A DNA stretch of 64,000 bases from Cristatella mucedo. Taxonomy: Eukaryota; Bryozoa; Phylactolaemata; Cristatellidae. Below are positions 49,801-59,619 of the stretch, one piece after another. Within the stretch, counting starts at the first letter, position 1; every line of letters begins with the position of its first letter. The notes beneath the pieces were generated by a model. It saw nothing but the letters and a program-made list of their open reading frames with translations, made no database searches and was not told where the DNA came from. The translations under genes and the position numbers were made by a program. The DNA is taken from assembly GCA_009760855.2 (NCBI GenBank), contig WPIO01000001.1, positions 3,554,001-3,618,000 of the forward strand. Reading direction: 5' to 3'.

Positions 49801-49900
49801 CTGTGACTGTGCTATACAAAACTCTCCTGCATAACACTCACCTAGTCTTGGCGGCTTTGTGGAGTTACTGTCGGAGGTACATTGTATTACATAATCAGAC
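49801..49900 (+). mobile_element. LINE family 1 3'-end fragment
   Basis: Plus strand: CATAACACTCACCTAGTCTT, TGTGGAGTTACTGTCGGAGG and a TACATTGTATTACAT tail, matching the end at 60,790-60,870. Confidence 0.75.
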
Positions 49901-50234
49901 TAGGCATCGTGGCACCAGCTCTTCTGACTCTTATATGCCCCACTTCGGGATGGCTCTCCCATGCTCCACTGTGACAGTTGCTAAAAGAACCTCTAATGTA
50001 CGTTCGGCTGTGCTGTGTGCCAAACTTAGGCCCGTGTTCAGTGTATTGGGGTTAAATTTAGAATTTATCGTTCGGCTAGTATTAAGCACTAAGTTTGTCG
50101 AGGCTGTCAAAGTCATACTACATGGCTATTTTACCACGAAGAGTCGGATCATTATGCAGTGTCTTTGCTTGAGATCGTGTTCTGATTGGTCGTCTAAAGC
50201 TCAATGAAAGAGATTCCTGGAAATAGGCATGTAT
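49901..50234. other. Nothing recognised
   Basis: Open frames without motifs. Confidence 0.4.
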
Positions 50235-50405
50235 GTGGCAGTATAGTTGAAGAGATGGCTATCTGGCCTCATTTCTATAGCAGGACCGGAGCCACAGCAG
50301 CTACCATTCACACTTGCAACAGTCAATGAAGAACTGAATTGTCCACTGCAGCACTCAAACCCTCCATCTGGGTCGTTGGGTACCCTGGCGCCCCACCTCT
50401 AGGCC
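50235..50405 (-). mobile_element. Probable SINE family B copy, diverged
   Basis: Minus strand: a GGGTACCCAACGACCCAGAT block, a GGGTTTGAGTGCTGCAG block and a body ending near GCTATAGAAATGAGGCCAGA. Weak but same order as other copies. Confidence 0.4.
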
Positions 50406-51090
50406 AACAGCCAGCTGTGCTCAGCTTGCCACCACCATCCTAGATGCCGTCCGTCCGGTAGCTCTCGTGCCAGGCATTGATAGCAGTGTGGAGCTGCAGC
50501 ACGCATCGAGCTCATATCGGAGCTGGAGGATAAAAAAAGGCGTCAGCCTTATGTATTTCGAGTGCTTTTTTGATAGCGATTTTTTGTATTGCCCACTGCC
50601 GAAAACAGGTGGCTTTCCCTTAAGCCACCGTTAGGGCAACCTGCTAATCGCGGACGTGTGCATTAACATGGTGTAGTCTCACACTCCTTGTCACTCTGAG
50701 CATGCTCCTGCGCAACTTTCGTATGTACTAGTCTGTCTGGGAACCTTTGCGCTAGGCACCGATTTTACCCTCAAGTGTCAAAGGCTTAGCATTTAAAGCA
50801 GTATGTACGATCCAAATTGTTATGACCATCTCTTCAATCAGCACGATTATCTGAATGAATTTGGCCGAGATTATCAGACACTGCCATTAGCATCACAGAA
50901 GTTGGATGAGTTGAAACATTCAAGAATCTGCCCCTTTAAATGGATTATAACTCCTAAGGCTGGTCTTCGATTGCTGTCTGACTCTAAACCGACTACCCCA
51001 CCTTGCTTATGACCGCTTATGCACACACTTGTCTGTTGCCCTTGTTCCAAGACTCAGGCGTTTTACTAAGCTCTAGTCGACCCCTCGCAT
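50406..51090. other. Upstream region of receptor B, nothing recognised
   Basis: No clear TATA box or first exon identified. A 69-codon frame at 50,803-51,012 has no signal-peptide character. Confidence 0.35.
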
Positions 51091-51126
51091 ATGCTGCTCG
51101 CAGTTTCCTGGCCAGTTGTCCTACAG
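51091..51126 (+). CDS. Receptor B: possible start codon and signal-peptide segment
   Basis: ATG followed by MLLAVSWPVVLQ, a hydrophobic run, and then CAG|GTGAGC, a strong donor. It lies just upstream of the lectin exon and is in frame with it only if the 25 bases 51,127-51,151 (GT...AG) are removed, or if a one-base indel is assumed. Joined either way, it would give a short signal peptide placed right before the first lectin cysteine. An intron of 25 bp is far below the usual animal minimum, so the true first exon may instead lie further upstream. Confidence 0.35.
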
Positions 51127-51151
51127 GTGAGCTCTGTTTCTAGGCCAACAG

Positions 51152-51425
51152 GTGGCATCCTACTCGTGCCCGCCAGCTGCCAGTGGAGGCTACGTGTATC
51201 GGTCGTCGTGCTATGACTTCGTCGGCACAGAAACGACTTGGATAACGGCGCGGCTCAGGTGCCGAAACCGTGGTGGCCGGCTCGCTATGGTCACAGATGC
51301 CGACCTACAGTCGTGGCTGTCATCAAAGGCGGCAGTGCAGTTTCCCAGCCGGCAGGGCGTATGGCTTGGTCTTCACGATCGCCAAGTGGAAGGCCGCTTT
51401 TATTGGGACAACTACGATGGCAACG
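51152..51425 (+). CDS. Receptor B: exon for the N-terminal half of the C-type lectin domain
   Basis: The frame encodes VASYSCPPAASGGYVYRSSC (the extra N-terminal cysteine pair of long-form domains), then TTWITARLRCRNRGGRLAMV, which is the C...GG.LA signature with the first core disulfide cysteine, and GVWLGLHDRQ plus GRFYWDN, the WIGL-type core and the following strand. The donor is AACG|GTGTGT. The exon ends after one base of a codon, as required by the next lectin exon. The start could alternatively be 51,144 (after TTTCTAG). The domain belongs outside the cell. This half is not visible for receptor A. Confidence 0.88.
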
Positions 51426-52811
51426 GTGTGTCTGGCTGGCTAGCATTTCTGATTACGGTGCACACCCTCAATGCTAAGGAATGACTTGCAATGGGTCTCC
51501 CACGATGAAATGGCATTCGGCCGTGTGGGCTAGCATCATCTCGCCGTGCTGCGCATGCATGCATGCATGAATGCAGGTTCGAAGTCCGTGCATGCATGCA
51601 TGCTCGGTCACGAGCATGATAGCGCTCACTAGCGATTTTGCAGTTCCATGTGCCGGTTGCTTCCTCTCCGGCATGCTCTGCTCTTCCGAAGGTGTGCGAC
51701 TGCTCGTGTGCACGTGTGCATCGTGTGTGTTGCATTGCTGCTGAGAGTGCATGTGCTGTGCACGCGCCTGCTTACGTATATGCCTACTAAACTTGCTAGC
51801 ACATCCAAACGTCTGTCCAAAGTATTCGCAGCCGCGTTGCAGTCTAGCCTTTTTCCGGCATAAAGCCGAAGCAGGAGCTGCAAGTCAGATGTCACTCCCA
51901 TGCCATCGAGGTCGTACCTTTCTCTGCAGCTGCTTTGTTCTGCTCATTCACACGTTGAAATCTTGCCAATATTCAATAGGATAACCACTGCTTTCTTTAA
52001 ATTGAAGACCACCGGCCGACAGAGCAAGCAGCAGCTGCTGCTGCTGCAGACGGCATCCCAGAAAATTTACTGGCTGATTTGCATTTGCTGATTCGCGCGA
52101 TTTGTATTTGACGGTAGGGCAGCAAGCACAATAAATGCAGCATCTCTTTACTGCTGCGCTCATTGGTCGGTCGTTCTTGTCATAGCTCGCCCCCTTTTAT
52201 TTCCTTGCCCGCTTTCGATGCTCGCCAGATACTTGCTATGAAAGCTTGGAGGGAGAGTTGGCGCTCGTGCTGAATGTCCGGTGTTGCCTTTCCACCTGGG
52301 TCTTAGCCTTGTGGGTAACGTTTTGCTTTCGCTTCGCGAAGCATATCGAGCATTGGAGTAAATCGGCAGCCAATTCTTGCCTGTCATCTGCAAGCGATAG
52401 TGATTGCAACTAGGACTTGCCGAGCTGGTTTGGTCTAGTGGTTAAGGTGCTCACCCCCCCCCCCCCCCGACCAAGGTCTTGCTGAGGTCGTGGGCTCGAG
52501 CCCCGAGACATGTGTGAAGCGCCTGAATAGAGATTAAGTTCTCTTGGGGCGCTATATAAATGAATTATATAAATGAATTATATTGAGACTCTTCTACTGC
52601 TGCATAAATGAAGCTGTCGAATCAGCTGGCCATTTTAGCAGGTCCGCACTCAAGCAGACTCCTGCAGAGCTGCTCGGGTAACCATGGCCGGTGCGAGCAT
52701 GCGTTGGTTCTATTTTGCCACTTCCCCGACGTTAATGTTGTGGCAATTTGCTGCAGTAGGGGCAAGTGTGGAGCGCTGCAACCTGGCATCCACCTTTCTC
52801 GTTCACCTCAG
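51426..52811. other. Intron of receptor B
   Basis: Contains a GCAT-rich palindromic stretch (51,552-51,605), a CAGCAGCTGCTGCTGCTG hairpin (52,028-52,046) and the SINE at 52,420-52,585. Ends CTTTCTCGTTCACCTCAG, a strong acceptor. Confidence 0.6.
52420..52585 (+). mobile_element. SINE family A copy with a C homopolymer
   Basis: GAGCTGGTTTGGTCTAGTGG, a run of about 16 C, GACCAAGGTC, GTCGTGGGCTCGAGCCCC and AAGCGCCTGAATAGAGATTA, then TTGGGGCGCTATATAAATGA with a duplicated tail. Nearly identical in layout to 30,115-30,260. It sits inside the lectin intron of receptor B. Confidence 0.88.
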
Positions 52812-52970
52812 ACCAGCCGGCATCGTACTTTTTCTGGGCACCCGGCGAGCCGAACAACCAGCTGGGAAGCCAGGACTGCGCTTACATGCGCCGCTCATAT
52901 GGCTGGCGCTGGGTGGACATCGAGTGTAGCTTCAGCGTGTTTCGGGAGTACTCTCACATCTGCGAGTTCC
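52812..52970 (+). CDS. Receptor B: exon for the C-terminal half of the C-type lectin domain
   Basis: Bounded by CACCTCAG and TTCC|GTGAGT. It encodes PASYFFWAPGEPNNQLGSQD, then CAYMRRSYGWRWVDIECSF and SHICEF: the EPN loop, the conserved cysteines and the WxD segment. EPN is the mannose-type specificity motif in classical calcium-dependent lectins. The Asn of the WND calcium motif is replaced here (WVD), so binding may be altered. Phases are two bases in, one base out, identical to receptor A at 1,933-2,094. With the preceding exon this makes a full domain of about 144 residues. Confidence 0.9.
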
Positions 52971-53104
52971 GTGAGTCGTCTGTGCTGCGCCAGCATTCGT
53001 AAAGAGTAAAGCCGCCGAGTCTGGGCCGATGCAGCTGCTGTGCTCCTCCTAGCAGTGCCCTCGACCGCCAGTCGGCAACCCTGCAGAGAGGGGGAGAGGG
53101 CGCT

Positions 53105-53292
53105 CGTCCTCCTCCCTCCTCCTCCCTGCTCCTCCTGTTCCTGCTCCTCCTGCTCCTGCTCCTGCTCCTCCTCCCTCCTCCTCCCTCCTCCTCCCTTCTC
53201 CTCCCTCCTCCTCCCTCCTCCTCCCTCCTGCTCCCTGCTCCTCCTGTTCCTGCTCCTCCTGCTCCTGCTCCTCCTCCTCCCTCCATCCCATC
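53105..53292 (+). repeat. CTCCTC polypyrimidine tract in the stalk intron
   Basis: About 190 bp made of CTC, CTG and CCT words, with a segment (CTCCTCCTGTTCCTGCTCCT) repeated at about 53,130 and 53,245. It lies just upstream of the stalk exon acceptor. Open frames in it on either strand are artefacts. Confidence 0.9.
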
Positions 53293-53426
53293 TCCGTGGC
53301 AAGCCGGTGCCTTGTACTTGGCCGTCGCAGCTACTCTTGTCAGCTCGATCGCTTGTTCCATCACAGCTCTGCCGACAGTCGTAGTAGTTCATCTGGCGTC
53401 AGCTGCATCATTGCGAATTGCCTTAG

Positions 53427-53969
53427 GTGGCATCCCGCCAGCCAGCCCAACGTCAACACAGCAGCGGTCGACCGTGGGAACGTCGTCGAGCCGCGTCAAA
53501 CCGCCACATGGTCAGTTGACAGTTGCATCACCAACGGTGCTGCCGAGCTCGGCTACGACCTCCGCAGAGGAGAGCACCAGCATGCCGAACGATCGCTTGG
53601 ACAATCGGCATCACATGATGACCAACGACAGCTCGCCAGGTCAGTCGAGTGATTTTCTGTCTGCAGCCCTTTCAACCACACATGGCAGCTCGCCAGGTCA
53701 GTCGAGTGACACTCTGTCGGCAGCTCTGTCGGCTGCCCTTTCAACCACACATGGCAGCTCGCCACCTCAGTCGAGTGACACTCTCTCGGCAAACCTTTCT
53801 ACCCTTCCACATGGTGGCTCGCCAGGTCAGTCGCATGCAACTCTGCTGGCAGCCCTTTCAACTGCAGAATCTGCTCTGCTCACCGAGCCACATAGGGACA
53901 GCAGCATTTGTACTTCTAATGTAGACACTTGGCATCAGGAAATGACGACAAGTGACGACATGTCACCAG
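53427..53969 (+). CDS. Receptor B: repetitive Ser/Thr-rich stalk exon
   Basis: The frame is open from before 53,331 to the donor CCAG|GTTAGT. Several AG acceptors (53,330, 53,366, 53,378, 53,426) all keep the phase; 53,426 (TTGCCTTAG) is chosen because upstream sequence is hydrophobic and unlike a stalk. The exon encodes PPASPTSTQQRSTVGTSSSR and other mucin-like stretches, then four imperfect repeats of 19-23 residues of the type SSPGQSSDTLSAALSTTHG at 53,626-53,870. This is a heavily O-glycosylatable stalk. Three repeats contain CCAG|GTCAGT, identical in context to the true donor and all in the same phase, so shorter stalks could arise by alternative donor use. Confidence 0.75.
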
Positions 53970-53989
53970 GTTAGTTAACCTTTGATCTA

Positions 53990-54850
53990 ACTCCACGAAT
54001 GTTTTTAAAAATGTCTTTTCCTGTCTCAAAATTTAATGTCAACATCTTTCACCTCACCTAATTAAGCCTTGACCATCCAAGCTATTTGATTGCTTGTAAC
54101 ATTATTCCCTAAGCTAAGAACTCTGGTGCTGAGCCCGGTTGCATGTGCTGCAAAACTTGTTGGTTCGTCTGGTCTGTGTCAGCCATGTAGCTGCCGAATC
54201 ACCACATTTCCGTCCGAGCTTTATTGGCTCCCTCTCAAGCATAGAATCGATTTCAAGATCATCGGTCACACTTACTGGTTGCTTCAATCGCATGCACCAG
54301 CCTATCTGTCTGGCCTCCTTGCTCTTCCACTGTGCTCTCACACCAATGGCTCGTCCTGTCAACATTTCGTCATCTCAACGTCTCGTAAAAAATTGCAATC
54401 TTTTCGTGCTATAGCCTTTCGCTCGCATGCAGCAAAAGTCTGCAATTCATCTCGGTGTGTATTTGCTACTGGCGATGATCGTGCGTCCTGTAAGTCTCAG
54501 CACACTGTGCGCACGTGTTCCGGTCAGCTTTCCCTTCTCGTCAATGAAGTTGTCTTTCTGTGTTCCTATGTGCTGTGCCTGGTTGCCTGAGCATGATTCA
54601 GTGCATGCCACTCGACATAGGTGTTACTAACCAGTGGCTTTGACTGTCTCCGTATTTTGCTTTAGCACGCTGGCCTAAGCATGATACTTGTTTGCTTTTG
54701 CATGTTTGACGCCGTGCATAGCACTAACCCTCGGTACCGATTCTCGAACAGCAAGCTGTAAAGAGCCTAGAAAGAGATCGAATTCTCTTTGGGCAGCATG
54801 CAAACGGCTTATTATCATTGTTTTTATTGTCTTATTATCATTTTTATCCT
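53990..54850 (+). mobile_element. LINE family 2 copy, degenerate, in a receptor B intron
   Basis: Plus strand: ATGTGCTGCAAAACTTGTTG, TTTATTGGCTCCCTCTCAAG, CATAGAATCGATTTCAAGAT, GCATGCACCAGCCTATCTGT and the terminal AGAGCCTAGAAAGAGATCGA with an ATT-rich tail at 54,805-54,850. It is an old copy of the C-terminal and 3' region. Confidence 0.65.
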
Positions 54851-55049
54851 TTGCTGATGCATGAATACAGAAGCACGAAAGGGCAAGGTTGGTTGTCGTC
54901 GTTGCAGACCGAGCTCTACCGAGCAAGCTGCTGTTGACTGACACCCTGCCTTGTTTAAGGGCATTCTAGCACAAGGACCGTGCCTCGAGCACAGTCGTCT
55001 GCTGCCTTTATGTTCCTGGCATCACGCTTTGCCTTTCTTGCTCTTGCAG

Positions 55050-55106
55050 CCGAAGTCGCTCCGTACGCGAATGCAGTGAAGGAAGTGCAGGATGCTGCCC
55101 ATGAAT
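55050..55106 (+). CDS. Receptor B: short membrane-proximal stalk exon
   Basis: Strong acceptor TTCTTGCTCTTGCAG and donor GAAT|GTAAGC bound 57 bp, two bases in and one base out. It encodes EVAPYANAVKEVQDAAHE, a charged, probably helical stretch. It fits between the mucin-like stalk exon and the transmembrane exon and can be skipped without frame change. Support comes from splice sites and phase only. Confidence 0.6.
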
Positions 55107-55413
55107 GTAAGCACAGCCAGTTGTCAGTGTGCCGCGTCCGTGCCTCCCGCAGCCGAGATTCTTGCTCTGCGATTCGTGCGTTCCGCCCACCATTGCCGGC
55201 AGTCGGGCTCCTGCAAGCACGCCGCCTGCTTGACGAGCACCATCCTCAGCTGACTCGCTGCTGACTTGAGGCTACCAATGATGTGCGGCCATTGCATCGC
55301 TCTGGGTATGCCTGGGCGCGCCTGGCCTTTCACAGGCTCGAGGCGGCCGCGCACGGCTGATTTCGACTCTTTGCTTTGACAATTGTCGCGATCGCTGCAC
55401 TCTGCCATTGCAG
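55107..55413. other. Intron of receptor B
   Basis: No internal feature seen; ends TCTGCCATTGCAG. Confidence 0.6.
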
Positions 55414-55501
55414 CCCAGGTCGTGCACGTTGCCGTCGCCATCGTAGTCGGGCTGGCAATCGTCGTCCCGATCGTTGCCTTTCTTCTGGTTCGACGTCGGA
55501 G
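55414..55501 (+). CDS. Receptor B: transmembrane exon
   Basis: Acceptor CTCTGCCATTGCAG and donor GGAG|GTGAGG bound 88 bp. It encodes QVVHVAVAIVVGLAIVVPIV, continues AFLLV, and ends RRRR at the exon boundary: about 22 hydrophobic residues plus a basic stop-transfer run, a type I anchor. Phases match the transmembrane exon of receptor A (6,805-6,895), and both genes split the last Arg codon at the same base. Confidence 0.85.
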
Positions 55502-56457
55502 GTGAGGCTCTCATCCCTACCTCAGGCGCCTCTAGGGTGGCAGCGGGGCGACAGTGGAGAGTGGCCGACTCCTCGCCTCGATGCGAGTCGGCTTGGCAGG
55601 CAGCCATTTTCAGCTGCTGCCAGGCTTGGGCGTCCGTGCGTTCGATCTCTCTGGAGGCTGAGTGAGGCATTAGCAGCTTAGGGTACCGAGCTTCTTCCTA
55701 CAGGCGAGTTCGTTGACATCCGACAAGCTGTCTGCTCACTTGCTGACCCCTGCCCTCGGATGCGCATAGCCAAGACAAACTATCAAAAATAGGGGTGAAC
55801 TACTCAAAAGGGGAGTATTGGATTTTGTTGTTGTACGCCCACTGCAATGAGCAGAATAGTTGCTGTAACGCCCCCTAATCATCTAGGCAGCTTTGGATTT
55901 TTTCTGCTTACACAGAAATGTTGTGCATGCATTGTTGTCCTTACCTTCTCAAAAATGTTGACACACTGTGCTCGAATTATGATGGTGTTTTTTCCAACTG
56001 TGAATGGCTTTACATTTGCCTTCATGAGCCAACAGACTTTATATACATCCGGCAACGAAGAAACAAATCATGTGAACTTTAGCCAAGTTGTGAGAACAGT
56101 CGATGAAGTGATTAGCGTAGAAATGCCTGACACTTGGGGCTGCTGGAGAGGCTGCACCAGAGCTAGCCGTAGGAGAGAAAAAATGTCTTCACGTTAGAAT
56201 TGGTCCGCAGTCTGCGGTTCACGGGAGCAAGAAGTGTCGCAGGCAGTCACTTTAAATTTAAATTGAACGGACGACACAGCAAACGTGTTGCTCCAAGAGA
56301 ATCAGATGGCTATAGGGAACTGAAATTCGTGCAGCAATTCAGCTAGAGACATCTAGGCGCCCAGCACGTGGCAGGCGACATTGGTCGCAGTAGGAACGCT
56401 GTGCCGTCGCCGCCACTGCTGCATCGGCTGTCGAACCTCGCGTGCCCACCATTGCAG
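55502..56457. other. Intron of receptor B
   Basis: Holds a degenerate LINE family 1 fragment at 56,040-56,350 and nothing else recognised. Ends GCCCACCATTGCAG. Confidence 0.55.
56040..56350 (-). mobile_element. LINE family 1 fragment, highly degenerate
   Basis: Minus-strand order of words as at 870-1,120: GTCGATGAAGTGATTAGCGT, GAATTGGTCCGCAGTCTGCG and CTGAAATTCGTGCAGCAATT. Very diverged; a 116-codon frame over it is not a gene. Confidence 0.5.
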
Positions 56458-57148
56458 CTTCAGTAATGGAGCTGCTGCTGCTGCTGCTGCTGCTCGCACC
56501 GTCACCACCGTGCTGCGCCGCCTGTCGCATATTAGGCTCCATCAGCTGAAGGACGGCAGCAACAGCACGACCGTGGCCTACACTGGCACCGGCGTGCACG
56601 GGCTGGAGAACCCTATGTACAGCTCACCACTGGCTCTGTCTGCTGCCGTGGCAGCAGCCGCCGACTGGACGACCACTCGGCTCCTGGCCGCTGCTGCCGC
56701 CAGCAGCAGCAGCAGCGAAGAGCATCCGCCGCCGGTCGCTGCTCCGGCATTCAACTTGTACGTTGACATGGACACGCTGGCTTGCAGCGGCGAGGACGGC
56801 CTCGAGAGCGCCTATGCCATATACGCCGAGCCGTTCCAGCATCAGCCAAACCGCCAGAGAGGCGAAGGCGAGCCGGCGTCTTGCGACCCTGCTGGCTCGC
56901 TGCCAGCGCACGTGTACGCCGAGTGCACTCCACTGCTGCCACAGCCGCAGGAAGCCGAGCATCTGAACGATCTGTCCAAGGGTTGCGATCCGAGCCTCCG
57001 AGCCGGCTATGGCGGCAGCTTCGGCGAGCTGCGCCTGAATGTGCAAGGCGACTGCAGCGGAGGCTACGAGGAGTACAGGTCGCAGTGGAGTGCCTATGAG
57101 AACGTAGAGAAGCCCGGCAGCAGCCGGTCGCCTGCTTCGTCGTCGTGA
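56458..57148 (+). CDS. Receptor B: long tyrosine-rich cytoplasmic tail exon
   Basis: Acceptor CCATTGCAG, one base completing the split codon, then about 229 residues to TGA. The tail opens with an Ala run from an expanded GCT/CTG stretch. It then carries ENPMYSSP (an NPxY motif, bound by PTB domains and endocytic adaptors), FNLYVDM (YxxM, the PI3-kinase SH2 consensus), SAYAIYAEPF, HVYAECTPLL, GGYEEYRSQW and SAYENVEKP, which fits both the inhibitory ITIM consensus and the Grb2 YxN consensus. The NLYVDM...IYAEP pair aligns with NVYVDL...IYLEP in receptor A. The tail therefore looks built for phosphotyrosine signalling; which partners bind is not known. Codons are GC-rich and the frame is intact. 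Confidence 0.85.
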
Positions 57149-57528
57149 TGGCCGCCGTGCCGACTCCACTTGGCTGGCATAGGGTGTGTCGTGGGATCGG
57201 TCGTGTCGCGGCTACCCAGCCTTGCCCGGTCTGGTCCAGAGCTCGGCTGCAGCCGTCCGAGCTTTTACGGCTGCATCTGCTGCTGTAGTGGCTGTGTCGG
57301 CGGCCAAGCGCAAGCTCACGTTCGCGTGAGCCAGCAGACTTTGGTCGCCGGTGGTGTTGAAAGGCCATGCTATGCACTGTGCACCGACCTGGTACCCGTG
57401 GATGGCTTCCTGCAAGCACCAGCCAGTAGTAATGGCTCGTCGGTGCACGTGACCCTTGGCCACGTGATAGCGTGCTCGCTTACTCCTACTCATTACAGTT
57501 TTTTTATACGGAAAACGGACTGAATAAA
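57149..57528 (+). other. 3' UTR and poly(A) signal of receptor B
   Basis: AATAAA at 57,523-57,528, about 375 bp after the stop, followed by a TTGCGTTTGT stretch (GT-rich downstream element). Gene end inferred from this. Confidence 0.65.
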
Positions 57529-57789
57529 TGAAGCTTGCGTTTGTAAGAGATGTGGCCTCTTCTAGCTGATTCCTTGCCCCCGCACTCCGGAAGCATCGAA
57601 AAGTATGTGTGAGTGTATGTAAGTATGTGAGTAAATGTATGGATAAGTTGTGGACTTGGCATGTGTCAAGCGCATGCGGCTGTCGGCAAGTTCAAGTTGC
57701 CTTGGCCAGCGTTCATGGTTGAGAAGGCAAAATCTTAAACTTAAAGAGTGCAGTATCAGTGTCACAGTGCTGTTCAATGCTTCTGGTCA
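57529..57789. other. Nothing recognised
   Basis: Includes a GTGAGTGTATGTAAG-type short repeat near 57,605-57,640. Confidence 0.4.
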
Positions 57790-57935
57790 CCGCCCTGGTT
57801 TGCCCCCGTGGTAAGGCGCTTGCCTTTTATGATCCAGGTCGTAGGGGGGTCAAGTTCTGTGGCATATGAAATGCGTCGGGATAGAGACTAAGCTCTCTTG
57901 GTGCTCTGTGTGCAAATGAATTATATTTTTCGTCT
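57790..57935 (+). mobile_element. SINE family A copy, diverged
   Basis: CCTGGTTTGCCCCCGTGGTA, AGGCGCTTGCCTTTTATGAT, GGTCGTAGGGGGGTCAAG and GATAGAGACTAAGCTCTCTT, then an AT-rich tail. Same order as the other family A copies. Confidence 0.75.
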
Positions 57936-58214
57936 CAAATCGCTGGGAGATTTTGGATTATTTTGCTATGCATGAGCATTCGCCACGATAGACGTTAGAG
58001 GTTCCATGCAGCCACCCCACTGATTGTCCATGAGCCGTCCAACTGGTTTGCTAATAGTTGGCATTTAGTCAACACTAGCCTCTGCTCTTTGGCCTGGAGT
58101 ACTTAGTGCCTGTGTACTTAGTGGCTCAGGTTTGAGTCAAGTTTTGAGTCATACAGCTGGCAATCCTTTATTGCCAGCAGGGCCTTTTGTCACTAAAGCT
58201 CGGCAGTGAAGCCT
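57936..58214. other. Nothing recognised
   Basis: No feature seen. Confidence 0.4.
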
Positions 58215-59400
<1,186 letters not shown>

Positions 59401-59619
59401 CTGCAATATACATAAGGCTGGTAAAAATGCTGTCCTTTAGCTGAGTTGCTTTCTGACTCTTGCAAAAGCAACTATAACTAGTCACTGACAGCATACCGGT
59501 CGATTTGTCTCGATGTAAGCCGGAAAAATGCATTGCTCTTGAATAATATTCTCATCCACAGGTACAGTACATCGATATTCGTCTACAACTATTTTGATGA
59601 CGCCGATAGAAAGGCTTAC
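59401..59619. other. Nothing recognised
   Basis: Spacer between two LINE copies. Confidence 0.4.

Noticed and set aside
53049-53392. Gly/Glu/Arg-rich minus-strand frames
   Set aside because: Repeat translations of the CTCCTC tract inside the receptor B intron.
55847-56197. 116-codon frame with a hydrophobic start
   Set aside because: Its second half overlaps a degenerate LINE family 1 fragment, and it lies in the intron between the transmembrane and tail exons of receptor B.
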